From positions 96,941,204-97,005,203 of the forward strand of contig CM019069.1 of NCBI GenBank assembly GCA_009667805.1: a DNA stretch of 64,000 nt. The letters are read 5' to 3'. Position 1 is the first letter of the stretch. Every line of letters starts with the position of its first letter. This document shows, piece after piece, positions 21,033 to 31,330 of the stretch. The stretch comes from Leptobrachium leishanense. Taxonomy: Eukaryota; Chordata; Amphibia; Anura; Megophryidae. Under the pieces are notes generated by a model. The model was not told the DNA's origin, ran no database searches, and worked only from the letters and a program-made list of their open reading frames with translations. Made by a program: the position numbers and the translations under genes.

Positions 21033-23000
21033 GGGTCAGGGTGGCATTGGAAGTTCTCTTACCCCGTCCCATGGCCCGTACGCTATTTTATGTGCTTTGA
21101 AATCGGAGGGGACCGACGAGCTAGCTCAGCATGCGGCCATCTTGGTCACGAGCCAAACCACGCCCCCCGGGGCCTCTTTCTCCGTTGTTTGCATTGCTAC
21201 TGGTTGCGGCTCCTCTTCCTGAGGATGCTGCACCTTTTGCTGTGTCGGCGCTGCCTGTCGCCGCGTGGCCTGGCCTACTCGGCTTCGCTCTGCCTGTTCT
21301 GGACCCGCCACCATTCAGAGACACAGGTTGATGACAACAGCAGCGGTGATTGAGGTGTTTTTGCCGTGCTCTCTCGACCCTTTTCTTTTTCAGACGACGC
21401 TTCTTTTGAACTTTGTTTGCCCACACGCTGAGACTTTCTTTTTTGTTTTTTGTTCCTTTTTTGCTTTTGTTTTTCGAAGAGACCCCCCTCATTGAGGATG
21501 ATTTTATTAACCCCTAGATGTCTTTGATCTTATCTCTTTGTTTATTTTCTTTAAGCGGTGCCACTATAGCTGACTATGTGGGGCCCTCAATTTCTGCATA
21601 ATTGTATGATGACATGTTGTTTTCCCTGTTGCCTCACCCCTCCCCCTTTTCCTTTTTTTTTCTCTTCTCCCCCCCATTTTTGTTTAGTTGGCGTTTTCGG
21701 GATATCCTGAGGGACGTAGCTTACCTCCCCAGGTGCCCGGGCCTAGTGCCTTTCACCCCCTCATGGCCTTCTCCCGTAGACTTCGGCCACCCGGGATTCT
21801 GCCAGGGTAGGCACATTCTTGGTCTTTTGCCATATTTTTCCCCACCTTACTCTACTTCCTCATCCTTTTTTTTTTATATTTTATGATCCCTTCCCCCTTT
21901 TATAAAGATCCTTGATCACTTTGTTGCTGATGATCCCCGGCCGGGGATTATCCAGATTTTTGTGCTACCCTTCCCATCTTGTTTCCTATTTTCTCGCTGA
22001 GACCCCCCTATCTGGGGATGTTTATTGTTTTCTGTATTAGATGATTTTCGCTGATTATAATACTTCTTATGCGCACTGTCATTTGTCAACTTAAGATTCC
22101 TGATGACTTTTTCTTATGCATGTGCAGTTAACAAGCTGTGGCCCTACGTGGCCAACCTTCTTGCTTTCACGATGACTTAATGTGGCCCTGCGAGGCCATT
22201 TATCGTTTATGTCCTGCTGACTTTTTCACCAAATAAAAAATTTTTGAATACAAAAAAGAATATGGATACCTAAAGATCGAACACACAAGAAAGCCCACAT
22301 TCTATCACCTCCCAAAAATTCATAAAGACCTCCAAAAACCACCGGGGAGACCAATTATATCGGGAATCGATTCAATATCTAGTCATATCTCAGAATATAT
22401 TGATAAGATGCTCCAACCCCTAGTGACTAAAACAGAGGCACATTTAAAAGATATCTTGAGCATAATACATGAACTACAGAAAATCAAATGGGAAGACCAC
22501 TTCATCATGGTCACTAGTGATGTTAGAGCACTTTATAGTAACATTCCCCATGAAAAAGGTATCGAGCCAATCCAGTTCTATCTGGATGAGGAAGGAGATC
22601 TACTGAATGAACAGAAAGAGTTCATCCTTGAGGAAATACGTTTAATATTAAAAAACAATTATTTCTCTTTCAAAAAGGCCCGCTACCTCCAAATTAGGGG
22701 CAGTGCCATGGGAACGCGTTTTGCCCCAAGTTTTGCCAACCTATATATGGCAGACTATGAAAAAACACTGCTGGCAAGACAACGGGACAATATCGTCATA
22801 TACCGCAGATATATAGACGATATCTTTATGGTTTGGAGAGGAGGGAAAGATCTACTCCTCCATTTCTTAGAAGAAATGAACGCCCACGATGAAAACATCT
22901 CATTAGACACCACGTGGAGCAAGACTTCGGTCAACTTCTTGGATCTGAGCATCTTACCAGAAGGAGATCAACTGTACACCAAAACTTTTTTCAAATCAGT
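21033..23000. repeat. Tandem segmental duplication, copy 2 (about 1.97 kb)
   Basis: It starts within L1-2 ORF1 sequence (gggtcagggtggcattgg, matching 19064 onward) and continues through the L1-derivative 3' part into the PLE RT, where the unique PLE sequence goes on after 23000. The junction with copy 1 has two extra bases (CA, 21031-21032), creating a short TCAGGG repeat. Confidence 0.95.
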
Positions 23001-23385
23001 GGACGCGAACGATTTCATTAGCAAAGACAGCTGCCATTTAAGTAGATGGCTCGACGGAGTTCCCAAGAGCCAGTTTATAAGACTAAGACGGAACAGCTTG
23101 AAGATTTTAGACTATGACACTCAAACTAAGGCCTTGATGTTAGCTTTCTCTAAAAAGGGTTTTGATCAACCCATACTAGAGACAACGAAAAATGAGATCA
23201 AGAATACAGAAAGGGATGAATTTTTGAAATACAAACAAAAACCACAGACTCCCCCCCTCAATTTAGGAGGCATCCCAGTACTGTTTACCTATTATCAACA
23301 AAAACAAACAAATGAGAAAAATCATCAACAAATTTTGGCCGATTTCTTAGGGAGGATCCAATACTTAAAGACCTACTACCGGTAA
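22255..23385 (+). pseudogene. Penelope-like element reverse transcriptase (main copy)
   Basis: An open frame of about 377 codons runs from the target site to a stop at 23385. In order it has FYHLPKIHK, RPIISGI, SDVRALYSNIPHEKG, GSAMGTRFAPSFANLYM, YIDDIFMVW and SVNFLDLSIL, then CHLSRWLDGVPKSQFIRLRR and the thumb-like region ending in LADFLGRIQYLK. The PLE RT is related to telomerase RT and copies element RNA. The catalytic aspartates are present. The N-terminal part of the same ORF lies at 763-1020 and 9296-9504, so the gene is split by the nested insertions, and stops or frame changes separate it from the endonuclease. Confidence 0.92.
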
Positions 23386-23935
23386 AACCTAGGTTCATAT
23401 GTAGAGGTGCGAGAAACCTGAAATCCCAAGTAGTAAAGAGTGAACATGCACCCGCTAAGAAGAAAGAACCATTTCAACAAAAGGAAGGGTTTTACGGGTG
23501 CGGTAATTGCAACAGTTGCAGGACAACCGGGAACATAAAGAGGCACATCACCAGCGTAAAGAACCGAAGGGGAGACTGAAAAATCTGAGGCATAACCACA
23601 TGTTTCTCAACCAATTATATATATTTAAACATCTGTCCATGTGGTATGAAATACGTTGGTAGAACGACAAGAGCACTAGGAGTTCGAATCAGAGAGCATA
23701 TAAGAAATATTGAGAAGGGACTCGAAACACATAGTGTCCCTGCACAATTTAAGAGGTGTCACAACAGCGACCCGCGGAACCTCTAATTTATAGCCATCAA
23801 AAGAGTTCAGAACGACAGAAGAGGGGAGACATAGTGAAGAAAATAGGTCAGGAAGAAATTAAATTTATATACGACTTCGACTCACTACATCCAAACGGGC
23901 TCAACATGGATTTCGAGCTCTGTCATTTCTTGTGA
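23386..23935 (+). pseudogene. Penelope-like element linker and GIY-YIG endonuclease domain, broken frame
   Basis: Downstream of the RT the translation gives a basic linker (ARNLKSQVVKSEH) and a Cys cluster (GFYGCGNCNSC) characteristic of PLEs. After in-frame stops comes CPCGMKYVGRTTRALGVRIR followed by EH (from about 23633), the core of a PLE-type GIY-YIG nuclease with its conserved Arg and Glu/His. The end GLNMDFELCHFL and a stop near 23932 match the usual PLE C-terminus. The nuclease makes the target nick. Stops between the Cys cluster and the nuclease and after DPRNL show the gene is dead. The first catalytic Tyr motif is degenerate (GMKYVG). Confidence 0.82.
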
Positions 23936-24960
23936 CAACCTTTTCCCCTCCCATACAATCTGAATGCCACTCCTCCCGTATTACTTATACCCATATTAGC
24001 AATACATCCATTCCCACGGCCTCCAGAAGCCCATCGCACCATCCTCCCCCTGCTACAAACCCAAGTAGTCCCCCATAGTCATATCTGAAAAGGCAGCCTC
24101 CCATCCGATGAGCAAGTACCATACCATCCACTCACACCGAATAGAAATAGAACATGCTTCCTGTTCTTCTTTTTTGGCATAGAAGTACCAATATCAGGGA
24201 CCCTCCGAAAATTAGTCCATCAAGTTTTACTGTATGACCCGGACTCCACAACAATAGTTATCACTAGAGGCACTTAGCAAAATCAGAGAGATCAGACTCC
24301 CCGAAACTTTTTCACCACTCCACTTCCCATGATAAATGCACTATGTATACCAACATGCCGCCCACTATCTCACCACGTCGAAACTTCCCAGCTCTGGTCA
24401 ACGACACCCCAAATCCCAACACTTCCTTCCAATATAAGCTACTTCCCAAGCAATGCCCTGAATAGTGCCCTGAAAGAGACAATCAGGAGATGACCCAAAT
24501 AGGATAGTTCATCTACCCTGTAAACACCGTCAAGTACATAAGCTGGGCACACTTCCAGGCAATGCAGTAACTAGCTTGGGTCATGGAAACATCAGACTGT
24601 ATAATTTTTATCTTCAAAGACTGCAAAAGCATCACGCACTGAGAGCCGCATCATCCCCATGACAACCGAGTGGAGCTGGACATGGAGGAAATCGAAAGGA
24701 ACCGCCCTGTTCTTTCCCATTGGCAGTCCTTGATCACATGAGCGGGAATTTTATTCAGCGGCGGCTGAAAAAAAATAAACCGCCAAAACTAAAAGCAAAA
24801 GTAAAGGAGCCAATCAAATCCCGAAAAAACCCACCTTTAAAACCGAAGGGTACACAAGAGGGTCCCACAGTTGAAGAGGCCAGCATAGCGACTGGTGAAA
24901 CGCGTCCTTGTAGGACCCCCAAACACTTTTGTTATTCTATTCATTCCTGTTTTTATTACT
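23936..24960 (+). other. PLE 3' non-coding region
   Basis: No ORF or domain is recognisable here. The stretch links the PLE stop codon to the ribozyme-like fold at 24860 and then to T-rich sequence with AATAAA (about 24981). I interpret it as the PLE 3' UTR and the start of its terminal repeat. The exact 3' end of the PLE is not defined. Confidence 0.5.
24860..24918 (+). ncRNA. Hammerhead-ribozyme-like fold in the PLE terminal region
   Basis: Stem I can pair 24860-24870 (GGGTCCCACAG) with 24907-24918 (CTTGTAGGACCC): six continuous pairs distally and four more broken by one bulge and one mismatch. The core follows as TTGAAGA (consensus CTGANGA, so C3 is changed to T). Stem II is CCAG/CTGG with an 8-nt loop. 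Then come GAAA (24897-24900), a minimal stem III (ACGCGT) and the cleavage trinucleotide GTC ending at 24906. Hammerhead motifs with such short stem III are known from PLE terminal repeats. The C3 change and a bulged G beside stem II suggest this copy is weak or inactive. Confidence 0.55.
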
Positions 24961-25129
24961 GATTCTGTCATTTAAAGCCCAATAAATCCCGATATTTAGA
25001 TACTGCGTCCCCCATATTTTTCTTATCCTGTGCAAGCTAAGTCTGGAGACCCATATGATAGGGATCCTGAGCCGTGCAGCTTTGAAACGAGAAAGAGGGG
25101 AGAGGAGCGGTAAAAGAAGGGAGGGATAA

Positions 25130-25187
25130 AAAAAATATATCTGTATTGCTGAAAAATTCAATAAAAATCTTTAATTAAAAAAAAAAG
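25130..25187 (+). repeat. A-rich 3' end of a truncated retroposon
   Basis: The sequence ctgaaaaattcaataaaaat followed by an uninterrupted run of A (about 25178-25187) looks like the 3' end of an L1-type element or its parasite. The body to the left cannot be delimited and no target duplication was found. Confidence 0.4.
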
Positions 25188-25730
25188 GAGGGATGTTTGG
25201 CCACCTCTATGGGCTAACACTGTGTGTGAAATGAGCTACAACACCGTTTAGCTCCCGACCATGTAAGTGCAACTATATTCATTTTTCATTTTTCCTGTTT
25301 GTTGACAGCCCGCACTATTTTCCTGCTGTTGTCTCGCTTATATCTTTGAGGTGAGAATTAAAGAGGCCCCGGAGGAAGAAGAATCCCCTAACATGTCCTC
25401 GAGCACCACTGTATTCTTTACGTGCTAATATATAGACATTCTTAGGATCAGCGGACATTAATTAATGAAGTACTCTTCACCCTGTGTAATATAAGAGTGA
25501 TACACATGACACGCTAGGGTATCTACCGGTATATGTAATATAGGACCTGTTTTTATTGAATAGAGCGAGCAGCACCCATTAGAGTTAATTATTGTCATAT
25601 CCACATATCCTGTCAATTCAGCAAAGCATTGTCCTCTAACTCTATAGGCAGCAGCACGCCACATAAACTTTTGGATTCTGGGAAAAGGCGCCAATATAGG
25701 GGAGCCACAAAACCCTGAAAATATTTCACA
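25188..25730. other. Unassigned sequence between the PLE block and the gypsy RT fragment
   Basis: I recognise no coding domain or repeat family. Short minus-strand frames exist but have no family signature. Probably old repeat debris. Confidence 0.4.
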
Positions 25731-25877
25731 TTATTGTCTGGTAAAAAGCTGTTCCATGCATCTTTGAAAGACTTCACTACATGTGGAAATCCCATGTGGC
25801 ATCCGTAAGAATTTGTATCTTCCAAATGGGTTCATGAATGTTGTGAGTGTTGATGATTCCTCATCCAAGGGGATTTG
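25731..25877 (-). pseudogene. Ty3/gypsy reverse transcriptase fragment
   Basis: The minus strand reads QIPLDEESSTLTTFMNPFGR, then YKFLRMPHGISTCSEVFQRC and MEQLF. This is the stretch of gypsy RT from the end of motif B through the PFG-RF-R-MPFG block. About 48 residues survive. There is no RT on either side, so it is an isolated relic, possibly of the same gypsy element as 153-762. Confidence 0.75.
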
Positions 25878-26181
25878 CCCTCCACAGGACTGCACGGAGG
25901 ATCGTGCTGCTGGGTCACATGAGCGGCATGATCTCGCCTTTTGCGAGATCCTGCTGGTCGGCTGAGTGATTGCGGAGGGAGACAAGGGACTTTCTTCCCA
26001 CAGTCTCCCTCTGCTCCCGCCGGCCAGAAGCAGATCGGGCCGCCGTTCGCCGCGGGATGAGAGGTATGTGATTTTTGGGGGAGGTTTTGAGCTGCAGGTA
26101 ACGGATTCTGCAGCAGCACAATCTGTTACCTACACCTCTGAGCAGGTGGTAACTATTTCGTTAGCACCAACTCTTAGTAAC
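25878..26181. repeat. Unassigned repeat sequence with short palindromes; ERV1 target
   Basis: It contains an imperfect inverted pair (ggtaacggattctg and caatctgttacc, about 26097-26131). The ERV1 insertion split this sequence. Its continuation is at 43828, joined through the 5-bp duplication gtaac (26177-26181 and 43823-43827). Confidence 0.5.
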
Positions 26182-26843
26182 TGAAAGGAATTTTGAAATA
26201 TGGTAGCTAATTCACTGTATACATATTTCTATATTCTAGTAATATTTGATAGCTATATAAATATATAGGGCCTGATTGACTGCTCAACAAATACATAATG
26301 TGTTGGTGAGATAATGCTGAGTCTGGTCCTTCTCTTGGCTTTCTGTTTTTTCTTAAGGAGTGCAAATTTTCTATTCAACTCCACTTCCTCTTGAAGCTAA
26401 AAAGGCTGGCTGGCCGAGAGGAAGGGAGGGACACAGATGTTTAATTGTTCATGTATATCCTATGGAACATTCTTATTTACAAAAACAGGATATAGCTGTG
26501 ACGTCAATTTAGTCTTGCCTACTAGGCAAGGACAGGAAATGTTTGTGTAAGTCTAGGTACTGCCCAAAGTAGAAAAAACATGTTTCCTATATTACTGACG
26601 TATTGATTTTTTATTGGCTTGTAATTCATGAATTTGTGACACTCCTATTTTGACAAAACTACTGAATGTTTGCAATTTGCCCCAGAGTAATAAGAAACAC
26701 CCAAGACAGAATTTGTGTCCTGGTCTTTTATTCTCACTCGAGTTCTGTTTCCTGTATGATCACTGTGTCTGGTGACAAAGCAGCTATCTCTATCATCACT
26801 GGACCGTGGCCATTCCTGTGATATTCTTGCAGAATACATTTCA
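26182..26843 (+). repeat. ERV1 5' LTR
   Basis: It begins TGAAAGGAATTTTG and ends ATACATTTCA. It contains a TATA-like run (tatataaatatatag, about 26254) and A-rich polyadenylation-like sequence (gtaataagaaac, about 26686). It matches 43161-43822 with about 12 substitutions and no length difference. Confidence 0.95.
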
Positions 26844-26846
26844 ATT

Positions 26847-26871
26847 TGGTATCAGAAGTGCGGATTTGAAC
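26847..26871 (+). promoter_or_regulatory. ERV1 primer-binding site, tRNA-Leu type
   Basis: Three bases after the LTR the sequence TGGTATCAGAAGTGCGG continues with ATTTGAAC. Compared with the complement of a vertebrate tRNA-Leu 3' end (TGGTGTCAGGAGTGGG, then ATTCGAAC) it differs at about four of 25 positions. This is inferred from memory of tRNA-Leu. The initiator tRNA-Met is a poorer fit. Confidence 0.7.
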
Positions 26872-27431
26872 TAATCAACTTGTCTCGGTGAGTATGGGTT
26901 TACATATTTATTGTATTAATATTTATTGAACCTAATATTCATCATAGATAACTTGCTTGTTCAAATTTTCGAACTCGCATTATTTGATTTGATAGTGCAA
27001 GAGTTTCTTTTAAATGATTTGATTGTTTGAGTGATGGTGAATGAAAAATAGGATTTTTTACAATCGTCTGGGTAAAGAATAGTGATCCTTTCTCTTTGTT
27101 TCCTTGATCAATTGTTGGATGTCCCCGCTGTTAGTGACTCACATTTGAATTGTGTTGTAAAGAGTATTATATTTTAAAAGATTAATACCTTTAAGTTTCC
27201 CGCCCCGAGAATTGGGTCCCTATTTACCTGACTACTTGTTATTTCTTATTTGTGCGTGTTCCCCCTGATAGTGTAGGTAAAAAGATTTTAAATAGAATGG
27301 AGATTGCTGTTTTGTGATTTGGCTCAGTGAGAATAGAGAAAACTGCGCATTTTTGCGACCCTTTCCCTCTCACCCTTTTAATTGCGCTGGCCCTTCTCCT
27401 TCCCCCCTCCACCGCGCCTTTTTTTTGCGAT

Positions 27432-29207
27432 ATGGGTGCCAAAAAATCCTCCCATATAGATACAAAAACAAAGGGGAAATTAGATAAGCACTTCAATAAG
27501 AAGTTAATGCCTCAAAATGACCCTGCTGAAACGCCCACCGATTTTGTACAACGTGTTGCTGGCGGATATTTCACAACGCCCTTTATAGATTGTCTTGCTG
27601 GATGGACTACAGCCATGCATTCTTTTGATCCATTCCCAAATTCAGGAAGCTTCTCTTCCTATCATATGTACATGATAAAAGGCTTATGTCTTGGCGACCA
27701 AAAAGCTTTCCCATATTTCCAACCTGACTCAAATTGGGATAGAAAATATATGAAGGAATGTGGTAAAGTGTGGATTCACTTGTCCTCTTCATATAACCCC
27801 ATTTCTAAAACTCCTAAAGCTGTATTATGGTCCATAGATAATCCCCCACTTTATAATTCCTCTCCTCCTGCCCTTTCACAACCTACTCCCAAACCCTCTT
27901 CCCTTTATACCAGCCGTGACCCTAAGACTTTGGCAGCTGTGATTACAACTATTGAAACCACTACTAATCCCCTGCCTTCCCCCGAAGCCCTAACACAAAA
28001 TATAGGTGTTTTAGGTGCTATCGTAGGAATACCCCATGTTGAAACAGAATCTGACACAGAACAAGATGAAACTAGCACATATGATTGGCAAAATAAAACC
28101 CCTATGTCTAAATTCAGTACATCCTCATTTGTATCCACTTCCAAACCCAACCGTGTAGGATACTCTCCCCAAATGCAATCTTTTATTGACCAATTTGAAC
28201 CCCAACTTCAGAACATAATAACTAGGACCCAATCTGGCAAAACTATCAAACCCCCTGCTAGATATCAGATGCCCTATTTAATTGCAGGAAATAATGTCAT
28301 TATTATGCCCCCTGATATAGGAACCTTGAATTCCATAATTAAGGGTTCTCCTAATCCCCGAATTTTCCCGACCGCGACAACACAATATCGTAAACGGGCG
28401 ACACGAGGATTGCAATTAACTCAGGAAGATTACAAGTTGATCATTAACGGTGTCATGGGATATGCTGATGACACTGGTTTTGATTGGACTCGTGTTCTCT
28501 CACTTCAACCCCCCCATGTTCCTCTAATGGGTGCCCCTATTACACCCCAAAATTTGCCTTTACAAACATCGGTCCAGATTGATGATATGTGGACAGAAGT
28601 TTGTGATGAATGGACTCGTAATTATGGAGCTCGACGTTCTATGGTCGCAGCCACTGCATGCAAACAAAATGCCAAAGAATCTGTCACCAAATTCGTCCAC
28701 CGGTTCCATAAGAACTGGAAGGAGGATGCCGGCATGACATTAGATGGAGATATGGGTCTCCTCTACACTCAAACTCTCATGGGTAATCTCAGAGATGATA
28801 CCCAGAGAATTGCTAAACAGGTTATTGATAACTGGCCAACAGTGGTACCTATTGGCCTTAATAATAGGCTCCTTGTTAAAGATTCTGCTGGTTGCTTTGA
28901 CCTGCAGCATTCTAAATATATGTTAGCTGTTTTTAACAATCCTTCAGGTCCCCCAGGTAATAATGGTCCTCGCCCTAAACGAACTTATTATCATCCTCAA
29001 CACCCCACACGTACCCTAGGTACTTGTTTCATTTGTGGTGATCCAACTCACTGGCGTAATGAATGCCCTCATAATCCCAGGAACATTGGCAATACTGCTA
29101 TGAACCCCCAGCCACGATCTCCAACAAGCAATGCTGTTACCTCTCCTAACAATGCCTGTGATCCACCTCGTCATAAGATTGATTGGCAAAACCAATCAAA
29201 TGCATGA
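27432..29207 (+). CDS. gag: ERV1 gag, intact frame
   Basis: An open frame of 591 codons from MGAKKSS to a UGA at 29205-29207. The second-position Gly and following basic residues fit a myristoylated matrix. A PPLY late-domain motif lies at 27843-27854. The capsid-like part contains a helical region with WTRNYGARRSMVAATACKQN. A single CCHC knuckle, CFICGDPTHWRNEC, follows near 29025-29066. Gag assembles the particle at the membrane. The same frame is also open upstream to an ATG at 27327, which would add 35 residues with a hydrophobic stretch. The frame is intact although pol is not. Confidence 0.9.
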   Translation: MGAKKSSHIDTKTKGKLDKHFNKKLMPQNDPAETPTDFVQRVAGGYFTTPFIDCLAGWTTAMHSFDPFPNSGSFSSYHMYMIKGLCLGDQKAFPYFQPDSNWDRKYMKECGKVWIHLSSSYNPISKTPKAVLWSIDNPPLYNSSPPALSQPTPKPSSLYTSRDPKTLAAVITTIETTTNPLPSPEALTQNIGVLGAIVGIPHVETESDTEQDETSTYDWQNKTPMSKFSTSSFVSTSKPNRVGYSPQMQSFIDQFEPQLQNIITRTQSGKTIKPPARYQMPYLIAGNNVIIMPPDIGTLNSIIKGSPNPRIFPTATTQYRKRATRGLQLTQEDYKLIINGVMGYADDTGFDWTRVLSLQPPHVPLMGAPITPQNLPLQTSVQIDDMWTEVCDEWTRNYGARRSMVAATACKQNAKESVTKFVHRFHKNWKEDAGMTLDGDMGLLYTQTLMGNLRDDTQRIAKQVIDNWPTVVPIGLNNRLLVKDSAGCFDLQHSKYMLAVFNNPSGPPGNNGPRPKRTYYHPQHPTRTLGTCFICGDPTHWRNECPHNPRNIGNTAMNPQPRSPTSNAVTSPNNACDPPRHKIDWQNQSNA

Positions 29208-30034
29208 TGTGGCCCAGAGGCATGCTCCATCTCATGTGTTCAGGTTTCAGAAACAGTTAACCATTTGCCCCTAGTGATCCTTAATTTGGAGGATCATAAA
29301 ACCCCATTACTTGTGGATACGGGTGCTACAAATTCGACACTTACAATAGAGTGGTGTTTGTGGTCAATTAAACCTGCTGAGACGCCATTTTTGGGGATTA
29401 ATGGAGTCCTAACAGAAACGTTTGTCACCCCACCCATTGCTATTTCTTCAAATTCTTCTCCTGCCTCTGTGTTTCATTCTTTTCATGTTCTCCCTACCTG
29501 TCCTGTTAATTTGCTAGGTAGAGATTTGCTTTCTTTGCTTGCTGTGTCTATTATCTGCATACCATCTGGATCTTTACATGTGGATTCACCATTCTTTTCT
29601 ATTGAAGCTGCTCCCAGCACATTTCATCCACCATCAGCCCCTCCCCTCTCTCCACCTAACTCTTCCTCCCATTCCTTCTCTCCTCTTCACTGTGCTTTCC
29701 TTTCAGCACCTGATCTCGAATTGTGTGTACATCCGGATGTATGGGCCATTGACGAATATGATGTGGGTTCTATCTCCTGCACACCATATTCGGCAAAATT
29801 AAAAGAATCTGCTACTCCTGTCTATCACAAGCAATATAATCTGTCACCTGCTAAAGTTGAAGGAATACGGGAATTCATTCACCGCTTCCTTGCTACTGGC
29901 ATTCTGCGTCCCATTGTAAGTTCGTACAACACTCCTGTAAATCCTGTGCCTAAAGGAGATGGAAATCGCTTTACTCAGGATTTCAGATCTCTCAATGAAA
30001 CCATAATTCCTATTTCTCCAATTGTACCTGACCT
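29208..30034 (+). pseudogene. pro-pol: ERV1 pro and start of pol (RT fingers)
   Basis: This is in frame with gag after the UGA and open to the MITE insertion. Protease: VDTGATNSTL (active-site Asp at 29316-29318) and a later NLLGRDLL. A Ser/Pro-rich linker follows, then RT: AIDEYDVGSI, YHKQYNLSPAKVEGI, GILRPIVSSYNTPVNPVPK and FTQDFRSLNE. Readthrough of a stop between gag and pro in one frame is the gamma/epsilon retrovirus arrangement. The frame is broken at 30034 by the MITE and resumes in the same phase at 31418. Confidence 0.9.
30027..30034. repeat. 8-bp target duplication of the MITE in ERV1 pol
   Basis: The octamer cctgacct is repeated at 31410-31417, directly flanking the element. Confidence 0.9.
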
Positions 30035-30354
30035 CAGGGGCGGATCCAGGGGGGGGCAACGGGGCAATTGCCCCCCCCCGAGATTTGAGCTGGGGACCCC
30101 TGAAGAGTCCGTCCTGTTAAAGGGAAGCGGCTGCATGCAGGCGCAGCCGGTCACGTGGTCCGGCTAATCAGGTGGTACTGAGTCTCTGTACCACCTGACT
30201 GGCCGGACCGCGTGACCTGCGCACGCACGCCACGCAGCCGCATCACCTTCAACAGGACGGACTCTTCAGGACCGGGCAGGCACTCCCGCGCTGCCCGGAA
30301 TCTAGGTCCCCTCAACCCCTGCCGGAGCTGGAGCAATATCCAGGTGAGAGCTGG

Positions 30355-30785
30355 GGCAAATCCATGTGTAAGCTGGGGGCAAATCCATGAGCTGGGGGCA
30401 AATCCATGAGCTGGGGGCAAATCCATGTGTAAGCTGGGCAAATCCATGAGCTGGGGGCAAATCCATGAGCTGGGGGCAAATCCATGAGCTGGGGCAAATC
30501 CATGACCTGGGCAAATCCATGAGCTGGGGGCAAATCCATGAGCTGGGGGCAAATCCATGAGCTGGGCAAATCCATGTGTGAGCTGGGGGCAAATCCATGT
30601 GTGAGCTGGGGCAAATCCATGACCTGGGCAAATCCATGACCTGGGCAAATCCATGAGCTGGGGGCAAATCCATGAGCTGGGGCAAATCCATGAGCTGGGC
30701 AAATCCATGTGTGAGCTGGGGGCAAATCCATGTATGAGCTGGGGCAAATCCATGAGCTGGGGCCAATCCATGTGTGAGCTGGGGG
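30355..30785. repeat. Minisatellite of about 17-30 bp (caaatccatgagctgggg)
   Basis: About 22 tandem variants of the unit, with the G run varying from three to five and some units carrying a TGTGT or GACCT variant. Open frames across it on the minus strand are simple repeat translations. Confidence 0.9.
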
Positions 30786-30789
30786 CTCT

Positions 30790-31330
30790 CTGCTCCTCTA
30801 GATTGTAAAATCCGGGGTGCCCTCTGCTCCTCTAGATTGTAAGCTCCTGGGTGCCCTCTGCTCCTCTAGATTGTAAGCTCCTGGGTGCCCTCTGCTTTTC
30901 TAGATTGTAAGCTCCTGTGAGCCGGGCCCTCTGCTCCTCTAGATTCTAAGCTCCTGTGAGCCAGGCCCTCTGCTCCTCTAGATTGTAAGCTCCTGTGAGC
31001 CGGACCCTCTGCTCCTCTAGATTGTAAGCTCCTGTGAGCCGGGCCCTTTGCTCCTCTAGATTGTAAACTCCTGTGAGCCGGGCCCTCTGCTCCTCTAGAT
31101 TGTAAGCTCCTGTGAGCCGGACCCTCTGCTCCTCTAGATTGTAAGCTCCTGTGAGCCGGACCCTCTGCTCCTCTAGATTGTAAGCTCCTGTGAGCCGGGC
31201 CCTCTGCTCCTCTAGATTGTAAACTCCTGTGAGCCGGACCCTCTGCTCCTCTAGATTGTAAGCTCCTGTGAGCCGGACCCTCTGCTCCTCTAGATTGTAA
31301 GCTCCTGTGAGCCGGGCCCTCTGTAAATTC
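30790..31330. repeat. Minisatellite of about 40 bp (ctctagattgtaagctcctg)
   Basis: About 14 tandem copies of a unit reading tctagattgtaagctcctg, then gagccgg, then ccctctgctcc. This motif is common near the ends of vertebrate DNA transposons. Its expansion here is specific to this element. Confidence 0.9.

Noticed and set aside
26847..26871. Possible initiator tRNA-Met primer site for ERV1
   Set aside because: TGGTA-CAGA matches only the first part; the longer stretch to TTTGAAC fits tRNA-Leu better.
30151..30771. 206-residue minus-strand frame rich in MDLPPAHGF-like repeats
   Set aside because: It is a translation of the 17-30-bp minisatellite; all three frames give similar repeats because the units vary around multiples of three.
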